From: Melghirimyces algeriensis | GTDB lineage: Bacteria > Bacillota > Bacilli > Thermoactinomycetales > DSM-45169 | DNA: 64,000 nt | Reading direction: 5' to 3' | Assembly (NCBI RefSeq): GCF_900182565.1 | Contig: NZ_FXTI01000007.1 | Span: forward strand, 1-64,000 | Shown: in pieces, positions 1 to 8,194 of the stretch | How positions within the stretch are numbered: the first letter of the stretch is position 1 | Layout of the letters: each line of letters begins with the position of its first letter | Made by a program: the position numbers and the translations under genes | Notes under the pieces: model-generated | What the model was told of the DNA's origin: nothing | Database searches by the model: none | The model's input: only the letters and a program-made list of their open reading frames with translations

Positions 1-139
1 GTCTTGCAGGCAGGTTGCCCACGTGTTACTCACCCGTCCGCCGCTGATTCCACTCCCGAAGGAACTTCCTCCGCTCGACTTGCATGTATTAGGCACGCCG
101 CCAGCGTTCGTCCTGAGCCAGGATCAAACTCTCCGTTGA
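1..139 (-). rRNA. rrs: 16S ribosomal RNA, 5' end only
   Basis: The reverse complement holds the universal 27F site AGAGTTTGATCCTGGCTCAG (113-132), then the conserved GACGAACGCTGGCGG segment and the GGCGGACGGGTGAGTAA segment near the left edge. The gene runs off the window to the left, so only its first ~139 bases are present. The exact 5' end is estimated from the usual distance to the 27F site. This is the first gene of a leftward rRNA operon. Confidence 0.97.
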
Positions 140-324
140 ATTCCGTTAGCGATTCCGCCGCTTACGGATTCATGTCCCGCACAAAAGTGCGGGGCTACAT
201 TTCGAGCTTGAAACGCTCAAATGAATCGACAGGTCGTTCATTCGCTCTTCAGTTTTCAAGGAACGCTTTTTCGCTGTCTGTCGCATGTTTCCGCGACTGC
301 CACTCGTTCGTAGCGACAAGATCT

Positions 325-353
325 ATCTTATCATCCTCAGTTGATCTTGTCAA
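325..353 (-). promoter_or_regulatory. rRNA operon promoter P2
   Basis: On the minus strand a perfect -35 TTGACA (348-353) is followed by a 17-base spacer and a -10 TAAGAT (325-330). Transcription would start near 317, about 180 bases before the 16S sequence, which suits an rRNA leader. It is a sigma-A type promoter downstream of a second, similar promoter. Confidence 0.8.
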
Positions 354-419
354 CAACTTTTTTTAATTTCTTTTGTTGCCGCTCAGGCTGTTGACCCTCA
401 TCTCGCGACGACAGGTAAT

Positions 420-448
420 AATATATCATGGCCTTTTCATTTGGTCAA
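420..448 (-). promoter_or_regulatory. rRNA operon promoter P1
   Basis: A -35 TTGACC (443-448) and a -10 TATATT (420-425) are separated by exactly 17 bases on the minus strand. With the promoter at 325-353 this gives the tandem P1/P2 layout usual for Bacillus rRNA operons. The -35 hexamer overlaps the stop codon of the upstream ygxA gene (445-447). Confidence 0.7.
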
Positions 449-1338
449 CACCTTTTTTGATTTTTTTCATACCGTATACCGGATATCCATCGATAACGTT
501 GTTCTTTCATCTCTTCCCCACTCATAACCAGTTCAACCAACGTACGACGAACCAATTCTTCCATAATAAGTGTGACATCTTGATGAAACTCCTTGATCCA
601 TAATTGCTCATGGATCTCATTTATACTCCAGCTTTCCTCTTTGGAAGCAAGCAACTCCATTAAGTAAGAACAATAATATTCCAGCCGATTTAGAATCGTA
701 TATTCAACTGCCAACATCACCAAATGCACTCTCTGGTCAATGCTTTCCTCTCCCCATACCAACTCTCTGTATAACTTGTAGACCCCCGGATTAATGGACT
801 TGACTTGATACCATAAGTGGGCACGGGGATAGGTTCCAGATTCCACAACAGCGAGTCGTGCCCAATGAGTAAGAACTTTCTGTACGGAAGAATGTGCATC
901 CAACAGATTCGCTTCTTTCATATAAGACTCGCTCTCCACATGAGCCTGTAATAAGCGGGAAAATTCCAAGCACATCATTTTTTGTTGCAGTTCCGTTGGA
1001 AATGTGCGCAAATCGTTCAATTGGTTCTGTATTTTTTCATAAGGATCATATAAAATGCGTCCATTCATCAGACATTCAACAACATCTCGTTCACCTTTCA
1101 CCAATTCACTACTCCACTCTGATAGAGTGATCCACACTTCTTTTACTTTCCAATGATTTATACGGTACATCGATATTTGTTGATGAAATTTTCGGTTTTC
1201 CGTCAGAATCACCACCAGAAGGTCCAGCTCCTCTGGATTTACGGAATGATTCCTGCCCAGCTTTACAGCTATAGCACCCAGGGCATGGCTGTTTTGACTC
1301 AATTGCTGTCTTAAGTTGGGGCGGAATTTTTCCATCAT
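445..1338 (-). CDS. ygxA: Nucleotidyltransferase-like protein, YgxA type
   Basis: A protein of about 297 residues recognised as the YgxA family, annotated as nucleotidyltransferase-like in Bacillus and found beside perR and an rRNA operon there. No catalytic GS-x-D motif is evident to me, so an enzymatic role is unproven. The ATG at 1338 is preferred because GGGAG lies 8 bases upstream; the earlier in-frame ATG at 1353 lacks a ribosome binding site. No terminator lies between its stop codon and the rRNA promoters, so transcripts may read into the rRNA leader. Function unknown; family assignment rests on similarity and synteny. Confidence 0.8.
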   Translation of the reverse strand: MMEKFRPNLRQQLSQNSHALGAIAVKLGRNHSVNPEELDLLVVILTENRKFHQQISMYRINHWKVKEVWITLSEWSSELVKGERDVVECLMNGRILYDPYEKIQNQLNDLRTFPTELQQKMMCLEFSRLLQAHVESESYMKEANLLDAHSSVQKVLTHWARLAVVESGTYPRAHLWYQVKSINPGVYKLYRELVWGEESIDQRVHLVMLAVEYTILNRLEYYCSYLMELLASKEESWSINEIHEQLWIKEFHQDVTLIMEELVRRTLVELVMSGEEMKEQRYRWISGIRYEKNQKRC

Positions 1339-1545
1339 AGCCCACACTCCCATCCATGGGAAGTTGAACGCTCAAGGATGTTATCTACTTTTTCGACAAT
1401 TCCTCGAAAACTCCTCCCCTTTATCCGTTTGGGATGCATTCTTCAAATATGCTCCATTTTTATCCGCTCGTCTCCATGGTATACTGAAACCAAATCACTT
1501 CCAATCAAAGCGGATAGCCTTTATGTTTATAAGGAGGAAGCCCTA

Positions 1546-1863
1546 TTGTTGTTTGCCGGCAAGATCAATAAATTTCGCACGGTCGCCCTTCTCATGATCT
1601 TTATTGGGATGGGTATTATGTATCTCGGCTTTCTGTGGCGTGAAGCCATGGCGGTTTTCTTTATTCTTGGGCTGCTCGGCGTGGGCTCCAGTGTAGCCAT
1701 CTATTTCTGGGTCGGCGTACTTTCCACTCAGGCCGTTCAAGTGGAGTGCCCAGAGTGCAATAGAGCAACAAAAATGCTTGGAAAAATGGACGAATGCATG
1801 TTCTGTAAAGCCCGTCTGACGCTAGACCCTGAACAAGCAGGAACGGATCATCCAAAGAAATAA
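1546..1863 (+). CDS. ygzB: YgzB-like small membrane protein (UPF0295)
   Basis: A 105-residue protein with two predicted transmembrane helices (about residues 10-30 and 35-58), followed by a zinc-ribbon-like part with CPEC and CMFC pairs separated by about 17 residues. It matches B. subtilis YgzB in length and in the segment around STQAVQVECP. The start is taken as TTG at 1546, 8 bases after AAGGAGG (1531-1537); a second in-frame TTG follows at once. It diverges from ygxA and converges on perR, as in B. subtilis. Function unknown. Confidence 0.85.
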   Translation: MLFAGKINKFRTVALLMIFIGMGIMYLGFLWREAMAVFFILGLLGVGSSVAIYFWVGVLSTQAVQVECPECNRATKMLGKMDECMFCKARLTLDPEQAGTDHPKK

Positions 1864-1865
1864 GG

Positions 1866-1892
1866 AAAAACCTGCCCCTTGGGCAGGTTTTT
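1866..1892. terminator. Bidirectional terminator between ygzB and perR
   Basis: AAAAACCTGCCC and GGGCAGGTTTTT form a 12-bp stem around a CTTG-type loop, with A and T runs on the two sides, so it can stop transcription from both convergent genes. Confidence 0.9.
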
Positions 1893-1929
1893 CATTTCAC
1901 AGATTATTTCATCCCACATTCATCGGTCG

Positions 1930-2367
1930 TCAAACTACTTTTTCCTTTTGACACGATTGGCATAACCCATATATTTCCATTCGATGAGTCTCGACTCGGA
2001 AGCCGGTTTTACGAGCAGCTTCCTCCTCAATTTGATTTAAGGAAGGATAGTCAAAATCCACGATCTTTCCGCATTCTCTGCATATAATATGATAATGCTC
2101 TTCCATATTGGCATCAAAACGGCTTGAAGCATCACCATAGGTAAGCTCGCGCACCATGCCCGCTTCCTTAAACACACGGAGGTTATTATAAACTGTTGCT
2201 ACGCTCATATTGGGAAATTTGCTCTCCAGCGCCCGGTAGATTTCATCGGCAGTGGGATGGCTATAGGAGGTTAACAAAAATTCCAAGATCGCATACCGTT
2301 GTGGAGTCATACGTACACCGTTGGTTTTCAGCCTTTCAATTGCTTGATTCAGGCGGTTTTGTTCCAT
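1930..2367 (-). CDS. perR: Peroxide-sensing repressor PerR (Fur family)
   Basis: A Fur-family regulator of 145 residues, the same length as B. subtilis PerR. It has an N-terminal winged helix (MTPQRYAILEFL, PTADEIYRAL, VATVYNNLRVF), then the dimerisation and metal-binding domain with HYHIICRECG and a CQSC pair for structural zinc. Histidines and aspartates at the regulatory site (H in SHPTADE, D in RFDAN, HYH) are present, as in the iron-oxidised sensor. PerR represses peroxide defence and metal genes until oxidised. The start ATG at 2367 follows GAGGTG; the ATG at 2394 would add nine residues and has no site. A PerR-like box lies upstream, which suggests autoregulation. Confidence 0.95.
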   Translation of the reverse strand: MEQNRLNQAIERLKTNGVRMTPQRYAILEFLLTSYSHPTADEIYRALESKFPNMSVATVYNNLRVFKEAGMVRELTYGDASSRFDANMEEHYHIICRECGKIVDFDYPSLNQIEEEAARKTGFRVETHRMEIYGLCQSCQKEKVV

Positions 2368-2418
2368 TGCCATCACCTCGCTGGTTCCCGCCATGATATA
2401 CCCGAAATGATTATTACT

Positions 2419-2433
2419 TAATAATATCTATAA
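2419..2433 (-). promoter_or_regulatory. Candidate PerR box upstream of perR
   Basis: The minus strand reads TTATAGATATTATTA, which matches the PerR consensus TTATAATnATTATAA at 11 of 14 fixed positions by eye. It lies about 50 bases before the perR start, as expected for negative autoregulation. Confidence 0.5.
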
Positions 2434-2472
2434 TTAGTCTACTTGCCACCTTGCAATTTTGTCAATAACTCA

Positions 2473-3117
2473 TCAAGCCTGATTCTTTCCATACCAACAC
2501 ATCGCTAGCAAATCACAGTGATGACACTTTGGATTACGGGCAGAGCATACTCGGCGTCCATGCCAGATCAAACGATGATGGGTAAGCGTCCAATCTTTTT
2601 TGGGAATCCTTTTGGTCAGTTGCTTTTCAGTCTCCAAAGGTTGATCACTATCTGCAAGTGCCAAGCGATTGGCGACACGATGAACATGGGTGTCAACTGC
2701 TAAAGCAGGAACATCAAACGCATTGGAAAGGACTACATTGGCTGTTTTTCTGCCCACCCCTGGTAGCTTCTCAAGATCTTTTCGCTGAGAGGGAACCTTT
2801 CCACCGTATTGTTCCAATAGTATTTTACAGGTTGCCAAGATATTGCGGCTTTTATTCCGATAAAGCCCCAAACCACGAATCTCTGCTGCCAGTTCATCTT
2901 CTGTCAGCTGTACAAAGTCTTCAGGAGTGGGGAACTTCTGAAATAATTCTTTTGTCACGATATTTACCTGACGATCTGTCGATTGAGCGGAGAGAATGGT
3001 TGCAATCAACAATTCAAAAGGGTTGCGGTAATTTAATTCACAGTGGGCATCTGGATATAGCTCGGCCAAAGTGTTCAAAATTTTCTTCGTGGGTACACGT
3101 TTGGGCTTATTCTTCAT
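2473..3117 (-). CDS. nth: Endonuclease III
   Basis: DNA glycosylase/AP lyase of base excision repair that removes oxidised pyrimidines. The 214-residue protein has the helix-hairpin-helix LPGVGRKTANVVL with the catalytic lysine, the catalytic aspartate in VDTHVHR, and a C-x6-C-x2-C-x5-C iron-sulfur loop near the C-terminus. All key residues are present. The start ATG at 3117 follows GGAGGAG; the longer in-frame version from 3171 is judged untranslated because its start lies inside the preceding gene. It sits 19 bases downstream of the dehydrogenase gene and is probably co-transcribed with it. Confidence 0.95.
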   Translation of the reverse strand: MKNKPKRVPTKKILNTLAELYPDAHCELNYRNPFELLIATILSAQSTDRQVNIVTKELFQKFPTPEDFVQLTEDELAAEIRGLGLYRNKSRNILATCKILLEQYGGKVPSQRKDLEKLPGVGRKTANVVLSNAFDVPALAVDTHVHRVANRLALADSDQPLETEKQLTKRIPKKDWTLTHHRLIWHGRRVCSARNPKCHHCDLLAMCWYGKNQA

Positions 3118-3136
3118 TGAATGTTTCTCTCCTCCT

Positions 3137-4090
3137 TCAATAGCCTCTGTCCAGATCCAACTGGTTGACAAATGTTCCTGATCCGGAAAGATATACCTTC
3201 AGATTTTGTTGAAACAGCTTCAAGGCACGGGTCATATATAGCGGAGATCGACCCGAAATGTGAGGGGTGATAAACACATTGTCCAATTGCCAAAAAATAT
3301 GATCGTTTGGCAAAGGCTCCTGCTCAAACACATCCAGAATCGCTCCCCCGATTTTTCGCTGAATAAGCGCATGACAAAGCGCGTTTTCTTCCACCACTTC
3401 TCCCCTCGACATATTAATCAGACAAGATGTTGGCTTCATCCAGCCAATCTCCTGATCTCCCAACAAGCCACGGGTTTGTGGAGTGGATGGAACCGTTACC
3501 ACCACAAAATCGGAACGTTCCAGGATTCCTTTCAGCTCTGATGGGGTTCCCATTTCATCAAACCAAGGAAGGGAATGTCCTGATGTATTCATTCCCAGAA
3601 CCGTGACATCAAACGCCTTTAAACGTTTGGCAATCCCCGTGCCAATCGCACCTGTCCCCAAAATACTAACCGTTTTACCTGCCAATTCCCCGACACGGAT
3701 GCTTCGATCCCATTTCCCTTCTCTCTGTCGATCCCAAAAGGTGTGAAAGCGACGGGTCCACTGAAGAATCGCACCCAAGGCATACTCTCCCATAGGGACT
3801 TCATGAATCCCCCTGGATTGGGTCACCCGGATATTTCTTTTCTTCAAGGAGAGAAAAGGAAGCCGCTCTACTCCCGCACTGATGATATGAATCCAGCAAA
3901 GGTTGGGAAGGGAATTAATTTCTGCATCCGTAAGGTCTTCTCCGTAAGTAATCAGAACATCGGCCATATCCGCATTGGAGATGACATCTTTGATATGCTC
4001 ATAAAAAGAAAACTGAACATCAGGGAATCTGTCAGCGAGCTGTTCCTGATGCTTCCTGCTGATCTTTGCCGATGAAGTGATCCGTGTCAT
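3137..4090 (-). CDS. D-isomer-specific 2-hydroxyacid dehydrogenase
   Basis: A 317-residue NAD-dependent oxidoreductase of the D-2-hydroxyacid dehydrogenase family. The Rossmann motif GTGAIGTGIAKRL lies in the middle, followed by the catalytic triad: Arg in NMSRGEVV, Glu in FEQEPL and His in TPHISG. The N-terminal part is divergent, so the substrate cannot be named; glyoxylate, hydroxypyruvate or a 2-ketoacid are all possible. It overlaps the upstream methyltransferase by four bases (ATGA) and precedes nth by 19 bases, so the three form one leftward transcription unit. GGGAG sits 3-7 bases before the start. Confidence 0.88.
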   Translation of the reverse strand: MTRITSSAKISRKHQEQLADRFPDVQFSFYEHIKDVISNADMADVLITYGEDLTDAEINSLPNLCWIHIISAGVERLPFLSLKKRNIRVTQSRGIHEVPMGEYALGAILQWTRRFHTFWDRQREGKWDRSIRVGELAGKTVSILGTGAIGTGIAKRLKAFDVTVLGMNTSGHSLPWFDEMGTPSELKGILERSDFVVVTVPSTPQTRGLLGDQEIGWMKPTSCLINMSRGEVVEENALCHALIQRKIGGAILDVFEQEPLPNDHIFWQLDNVFITPHISGRSPLYMTRALKLFQQNLKVYLSGSGTFVNQLDLDRGY

Positions 4091-4875
4091 GCACTCCCTC
4101 TTTTCTTCCTTTTTCTCGCTTCCACCACCAGCTCACTGCTTCCAGGACCAAAGGGTTCCCTGCGAAACCCTCCATAGCGGTGAATTATCTGAAAACCGCC
4201 TACATGTAACAGATGAAACAGTTCAGCCGGAAATATATAGCGGATGGAAAAGTTTGTCCGCAAGCGTGAAAGAGACATTCCATCTGAAGCAAACCGTTCA
4301 TAGTATCGGGTGATGGATGCCCGTTGATGGAAAAAATCAAATTCCGTATAGTCATAAACGTCCACTGATTCATCGGTTCCAGGGATAAAAAAATTCCCCC
4401 GGCAGACATAGCGCTCATCTTCTTCCACCAATTGAGATACATTTGGAACAAACACATTAAAGGCGAACACTCCATCATCCGTTAAATGTTCCCTTACTTT
4501 TTGCAAGGCAGCGAGCTGATCTCGAATGGAGAGAAGATGAAGAAATGAACGGTAGGGAATCATCACCAACGGAAATTTTTTCTCTAAGTCAAAATCAGTC
4601 ATATCTCCACATATCCATTGACATCGGTGGGACAGATCCATCGCATGGGCTTTCTTCTCGGCAACTTCAATCATCTCTGGTTGCTTATCAACGCCCACCA
4701 CTTCGATTCCGTGACGAGCTACCCCAAGGCTGCAACGTCCTGTTCCGCAACCCAACTCCAAAACAGGTCCTCCCGACTCCATCGCCAGATTGGCATAGTA
4801 GGCCATGTCCCCGTCCAAACCATCTGACGTCCAATCATAATAATCCGGCCACTGATAGATATGGTTTTTTTTCAA
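4087..4875 (-). CDS. Class I SAM-dependent methyltransferase
   Basis: A 262-residue protein with the SAM-binding motif I LELGCGTGR, an acidic residue ending strand 2 (VVGVDKQ) and the GDMTDF segment, all typical of small-molecule methyltransferases. The substrate is unknown. The start is taken as TTG at 4875, 7 bases after AAGGAG; an ATG at 4893 would place the ribosome binding site inside the coding region and has none upstream. It is the first gene of a three-gene unit with the dehydrogenase and nth, lying just after the bcp terminator. Confidence 0.85.
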   Translation of the reverse strand: MKKNHIYQWPDYYDWTSDGLDGDMAYYANLAMESGGPVLELGCGTGRCSLGVARHGIEVVGVDKQPEMIEVAEKKAHAMDLSHRCQWICGDMTDFDLEKKFPLVMIPYRSFLHLLSIRDQLAALQKVREHLTDDGVFAFNVFVPNVSQLVEEDERYVCRGNFFIPGTDESVDVYDYTEFDFFHQRASITRYYERFASDGMSLSRLRTNFSIRYIFPAELFHLLHVGGFQIIHRYGGFRREPFGPGSSELVVEARKRKKRGSA

Positions 4876-4900
4876 CAGTACACTCCTTTCCATCCAGAAA

Positions 4901-4933
4901 AGGGGGGCTGAAGTTCAATCTTCAACCCCCCCT
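4901..4933 (-). terminator. Terminator downstream of bcp
   Basis: On the minus strand AGGGGGG..GAAG pairs with CTTC..CCCCCCT over a short loop and is followed by TTTT. It lies 13 bases after the bcp stop codon. Confidence 0.8.
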
Positions 4934-4945
4934 CCTTATAGATGA

Positions 4946-5419
4946 TTAATTGTTGAGATGTTCCCGAACCCATTCCAAGGCTTCATCCACATGTCCATCC
5001 ACTTTTACTTTTCGCCATACCTTGGAAATTTTCCCCTCTTTATCAATGATAAAGGTGGAACGTTCAATTCCCCATTTTTTCTTACCAAACACATTTTTTT
5101 CTTTATACACTTCATATTTTCGGGAAACATCTGCATCTACATCACTTAAAAGGAGAAACGGAAGATTGTACTTGTTAATAAACTTCTCATGGGATTCCAA
5201 GTCATCCAAACTAACCCCCAGAATCACCGTATCAAGAGCAGAGAAATCCTTTTCTTTGTCCCGAAAATCACAAGATTCCGCTGTACAGCCTGGTGTATTA
5301 TCTTTTGGATAAAAGTAAAGAACCACATTCTGCTTTCCCTGATAATCCGACAAAGATACAGATTGTCCGTTGGAAGCCGGCAAAGTAAAATTTGGCGCTT
5401 GGTCTCCTTCTTTGATCAT
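4946..5419 (-). CDS. bcp: Thiol peroxidase, peroxiredoxin Bcp type
   Basis: A cytosolic thioredoxin-dependent peroxidase of 157 residues that reduces hydrogen peroxide and organic hydroperoxides. The motif PKDNTPGCTAESCDFRD contains the peroxidatic cysteine and a second cysteine five residues later, the atypical 2-Cys arrangement of Bcp/PrxQ. The start ATG at 5419 follows GGAGGTG; the upstream ATG at 5449 has no site. It corresponds to ygaF in the B. subtilis perR neighbourhood. No clear PerR box was seen in front of it. Confidence 0.94.
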   Translation of the reverse strand: MIKEGDQAPNFTLPASNGQSVSLSDYQGKQNVVLYFYPKDNTPGCTAESCDFRDKEKDFSALDTVILGVSLDDLESHEKFINKYNLPFLLLSDVDADVSRKYEVYKEKNVFGKKKWGIERSTFIIDKEGKISKVWRKVKVDGHVDEALEWVREHLNN

Positions 5420-5473
5420 GTTGCCACCTCCGATAATATCTTCATTCATTTTAACATGTCTTGGTACAAAAAG

Positions 5474-5499
5474 AAAAAACCTGACGTTTTACGGTCAGG
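5474..5499 (-). terminator. Terminator of the gerP-like unit
   Basis: On the minus strand CCTGAC and GTCAGG form a 6-bp stem around an 8-base loop, followed by TTTTTTC. It lies between the gerP-like genes and bcp. The ~285 bases between it and the gene ending at 5784 show no convincing coding region. Confidence 0.75.
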
Positions 5500-5783
5500 A
5501 TGTCTGATTACAGACTAGGGTAATTGGTATTTAATTTGTACATGCTTTACCTCTTCTCACCAGTTTATTCTTCCGGTAATTGATTTGCTTCATGGCATGA
5601 CATCTCACAAATGTTGCTAAAGCAACCTGTCACGAAACGATAATACCTGCAAAGATTCCACTGGATGGCAGTACGAAAGGTGTAATCCCGGAACCCCCCA
5701 GATATTCTGGATGGACCAGAAGGTTTGAATCATACTTATGTATCCTGTGTAAAGGACGGATAAAGGCCGTAAATCCTCGTCCT

Positions 5784-6116
5784 CTAACGGTAAAGGATCG
5801 GAGAGGTTACAACCACAGGAGGCGAAAGCTGATAAAAGGTTCCGTTTCTCCAACCCCTTTTTTTCCATAAATAAGGATTGGAAACATACCCCATCGCTGG
5901 ACCTGGGGCTGGAGCTGGTGCCGGTGGAGGTGGTAGTGGCGGCCCTATTGGAACGTCCGGCGGGGTTGCCGGGGGTTGAACAGGCTCTGGCTCCCTCTCC
6001 GGGGGAGTCGGCTCAGGCTTTGGTCTTGCGGATCGGATGTTTAGTGTCGTACCGATATTGAGAGAACCGTTCACATCATTCACCCGGAAACTTTGCGTCT
6101 TTATACATACATCCAT
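5784..6116 (-). CDS. GerP-family spore protein with proline-rich tail
   Basis: A 110-residue protein. Residues 8-30 (around SFRVNDVNGSLNIGTTLNI) resemble the short core shared by GerPA/GerPB/GerPD/GerPF proteins, which help germinants cross the spore coat. The middle, about residues 33-78, is a run of proline, glutamate and alanine of a length not found in B. subtilis GerP proteins; the end is aromatic and basic. The start ATG at 6116 follows AGGAGG by 7 bases. It sits 16 bases downstream of another GerP-like gene. Family call is moderate; exact GerP type cannot be set. Confidence 0.65.
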   Translation of the reverse strand: MDVCIKTQSFRVNDVNGSLNIGTTLNIRSARPKPEPTPPEREPEPVQPPATPPDVPIGPPLPPPPAPAPAPGPAMGYVSNPYLWKKRGWRNGTFYQLSPPVVVTSPILYR

Positions 6117-6132
6117 CCCAACTCCTCCTGCC

Positions 6133-6336
6133 TTAAGCTTGATCAATGACATCGGGATCGATGGCTTGGTTGCGCTCAAAATCAACGTTGCGTGCAAAGT
6201 CCCCAATCGGCGAGGAACCACCCAATGACTTGGTATTGCTTTCCGCACCAATATTGACAGTATTTCCAAAATTAACAGACCCGGCGCTGGATACACTCTG
6301 GATTTTTAAATTGAAAATATTGTTGATCGTTCCCAT
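6133..6336 (-). CDS. Spore germination protein, GerPA/GerPF type
   Basis: A 67-residue protein with the GerPA/GerPF pattern: an N-terminal beta segment, SSAGSVNFGNTVNI, a serine/glycine stretch with TKSLGGSSP and the C-terminal signature DPDVIDQ. Such proteins lie in the spore coat or outer membrane region and affect permeability to germinants. GGGGGAGG stands upstream of the ATG. It is 63 bases after an Hsp20-like gene and 16 bases before another GerP-like gene, so the three are likely co-expressed during sporulation. Confidence 0.85.
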   Translation of the reverse strand: MGTINNIFNLKIQSVSSAGSVNFGNTVNIGAESNTKSLGGSSPIGDFARNVDFERNQAIDPDVIDQA

Positions 6337-6399
6337 TATTATTGAGCCTCCCCCGCTGGGGTCTATGTCATCCTATGTGCCGAATCTGGGCGATGTGAA

Positions 6400-6822
6400 T
6401 CATCGATCACGAATGCGAATGGACGAACGATAGGATTCCCGATCCGATTTCGGCAGATGGATTTCCAACACTCCTTTTCGATAACGAGCGCTGCTGTTTT
6501 TTTGTGTTACATTTGTTCCCAATTCAATATTCCGTTCAAAATCACCGATATACCGTTCCTGAATCACCGGTTCATAATGGGTTTTCCGGGAATTGAGCCT
6601 TCCTCTGATCATCAGGGTATCGTCCTGCACCCGTAACTGAATCTGACTGATGTCTTCCACCCCCGGCAAATCCACCAGAACCAACACTTCATAATCACCG
6701 TGATAGACATCAACCTTGGGTCCGGACGTTGGAATCACATCCATCACATCAGACCAAAAATCCTCTCCCAAAAATTTTTTTGCCATTTCGCTCCACTTGA
6801 TAAAATTTTGGTTTGGGTCCAT
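6400..6822 (-). CDS. Hsp20/alpha-crystallin family protein
   Basis: A 140-residue small heat shock protein-like polypeptide. The alpha-crystallin domain spans about residues 45-138 and includes LVLVDLPGVEDISQIQL, a DTLMIRGR strand, ERYIGDFERNIEL and the ARYRKGVLEIHLPK strand. Its position directly before two GerP-like genes suggests a sporulation role like CotM or GerT of Bacillus, which are divergent alpha-crystallin proteins. That role is inferred from context. The start ATG at 6822 follows GGGAGG; the ATG at 6852 has no site. Confidence 0.82.
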   Translation of the reverse strand: MDPNQNFIKWSEMAKKFLGEDFWSDVMDVIPTSGPKVDVYHGDYEVLVLVDLPGVEDISQIQLRVQDDTLMIRGRLNSRKTHYEPVIQERYIGDFERNIELGTNVTQKNSSARYRKGVLEIHLPKSDRESYRSSIRIRDR

Positions 6823-6963
6823 TGGCGTACTCCTCCCCACTCCCTTCGTCACAATACAGTCTATTCAACATTTGCCCAACCTGACACCCATAGCATGATC
6901 GCAGGGAAACCTGTCATATACTGAATCATACAAAATGACGGGGAGGCAGAGGTGAGAAAAAAC

Positions 6964-7356
6964 ATGTATGCCTATCTATGGGACCGCATCAACCGATTGG
7001 AACAGGAAATGGAAGAGTTGCGAAGCGAAAATGAGCAGCTTCGAAAAAAAGTGGATTCCATTCAACCGCTTTCCATTGAACAGTTGGTGTACAAAATCCA
7101 GGAACTGAATGTACAAACGTTAAGCGGTACACTAAATGTTGGACTTACAACACAAGGAGACGGGGAAAACATTACCGATTTGATTGAGAAATTGCACCAG
7201 GAAGGGAAAGGAAAATTTGAAATTGGCGAACCAAAAGAGTCTTCCTCCTCTTCCATAGCTGTAGAGCATCATGAAAGCTCCTCTCCCTCTAACCCTTTAA
7301 CTGACAAAACTTCCCCATCCTCCAATGAATCCAGCTCTAATCCATCCGACGGTTAA
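6964..7356 (+). CDS. gerPC: Spore germination protein, GerPC-like
   Basis: A protein of about 130 residues with an N-terminal coiled coil (RLEQEMEELRSENEQLRKK) and the GerPC core around EQLVYKIQELNVQTLSGTLNVGLT. B. subtilis GerPC is about 200 residues; here the second half is replaced by a short serine-rich and acidic tail, so it is a short form. The start is ATG 6964 (AGGTGAG upstream) or GTG 6952 (GGGAGG upstream); the ATG fits the MYxYL start of relatives better. It diverges from the Hsp20/GerP unit, an arrangement unlike the single gerPABCDEF operon of Bacillus. Confidence 0.78.
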   Translation: MYAYLWDRINRLEQEMEELRSENEQLRKKVDSIQPLSIEQLVYKIQELNVQTLSGTLNVGLTTQGDGENITDLIEKLHQEGKGKFEIGEPKESSSSSIAVEHHESSSPSNPLTDKTSPSSNESSSNPSDG

Positions 7357-7401
7357 AAACCACGTTCAAACAGCAAATGCTCGACCTCTTACAAATTCAC
7401 C

Positions 7402-8187
7402 TCAGTTTCCAGCACCTCGATAATTCCGGATTCCCCAATTCCAGACCTTGATTCCGAGATAAAGCCAAACCAAACCAACCACTGGAGTTAACAGAGCCAA
7501 AGTCATCCAACGCTCCTCATTCAAAAAGAAACTGGCTGGATAAAATCCAACAAAAGCAAAAGGGATCACCCATGTCAAAACCGTCCGAATCACTTTATTG
7601 TATACATCCACGGGGTATCTTCCATAGTTGCCTACATTAAACATAATCGGTTGGATATCCGTTTTTGAATCAGAAAACAGACTGATACTGGTCAAAAGAA
7701 TATAGATTCCGGCATAAATCGCGCCTCCTCCGAGCACAAACAGAATAAACAGAAGCGGATCATACCAGGAAAGCTCCAATCCCATCTTCCAACCTGCCCA
7801 TCCCATGACCAATAAACCAGTGATACCTCCACTCAAGGATTCTGGAGTCATGGTTTCCAATATCACCTGAAACAGGCTGTGAGCTGGCCGAGTTAAAACC
7901 CGGTCCAACTCTCCCTTAATGATATAACGTTCATTAAAATCCCACAGATTAAAAAAAGAAGCAAACAATGAAAAGGGAACGAGAAAGTAACCGTAAATAA
8001 AAATCACTTCTTCACGCGACCAACCACTCAAATCGGCAGTATGGGAAAAGACGACAATAATAAACACCAGGTTCACACCTTGAAACATCAGATCCGTCAC
8101 CAATTGCACAAAAAAATCGCTTCGGTATTCCATCCGTATTTTTAGATACTGCATCCAGTAATGGAAAAAAAGTCGGACATAAAACAT
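7402..8187 (-). CDS. ABC-2 type transporter permease (ABC2_membrane_6-like)
   Basis: A 261-residue integral membrane protein with about six predicted helices, resembling the ABC-2 permease group formerly called DUF990. It is the third gene of a set with a second permease and an ATPase and has a good AAGGAGG site, 7 bases after the preceding stop. Such ATPase plus two-permease sets export unknown, often lipophilic compounds. The substrate cannot be read from the sequence. Confidence 0.85.
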   Translation of the reverse strand: MFYVRLFFHYWMQYLKIRMEYRSDFFVQLVTDLMFQGVNLVFIIVVFSHTADLSGWSREEVIFIYGYFLVPFSLFASFFNLWDFNERYIIKGELDRVLTRPAHSLFQVILETMTPESLSGGITGLLVMGWAGWKMGLELSWYDPLLFILFVLGGGAIYAGIYILLTSISLFSDSKTDIQPIMFNVGNYGRYPVDVYNKVIRTVLTWVIPFAFVGFYPASFFLNEERWMTLALLTPVVGLVWLYLGIKVWNWGIRNYRGAGN

Positions 8188-8194
8188 GGATTCA

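Noticed and set aside
5617..5868. An 83-codon minus-strand frame partly overlapping the proline-rich GerP-like gene.
   Set aside because: No ribosome binding site, no recognisable pattern, and it overlaps a better supported gene.
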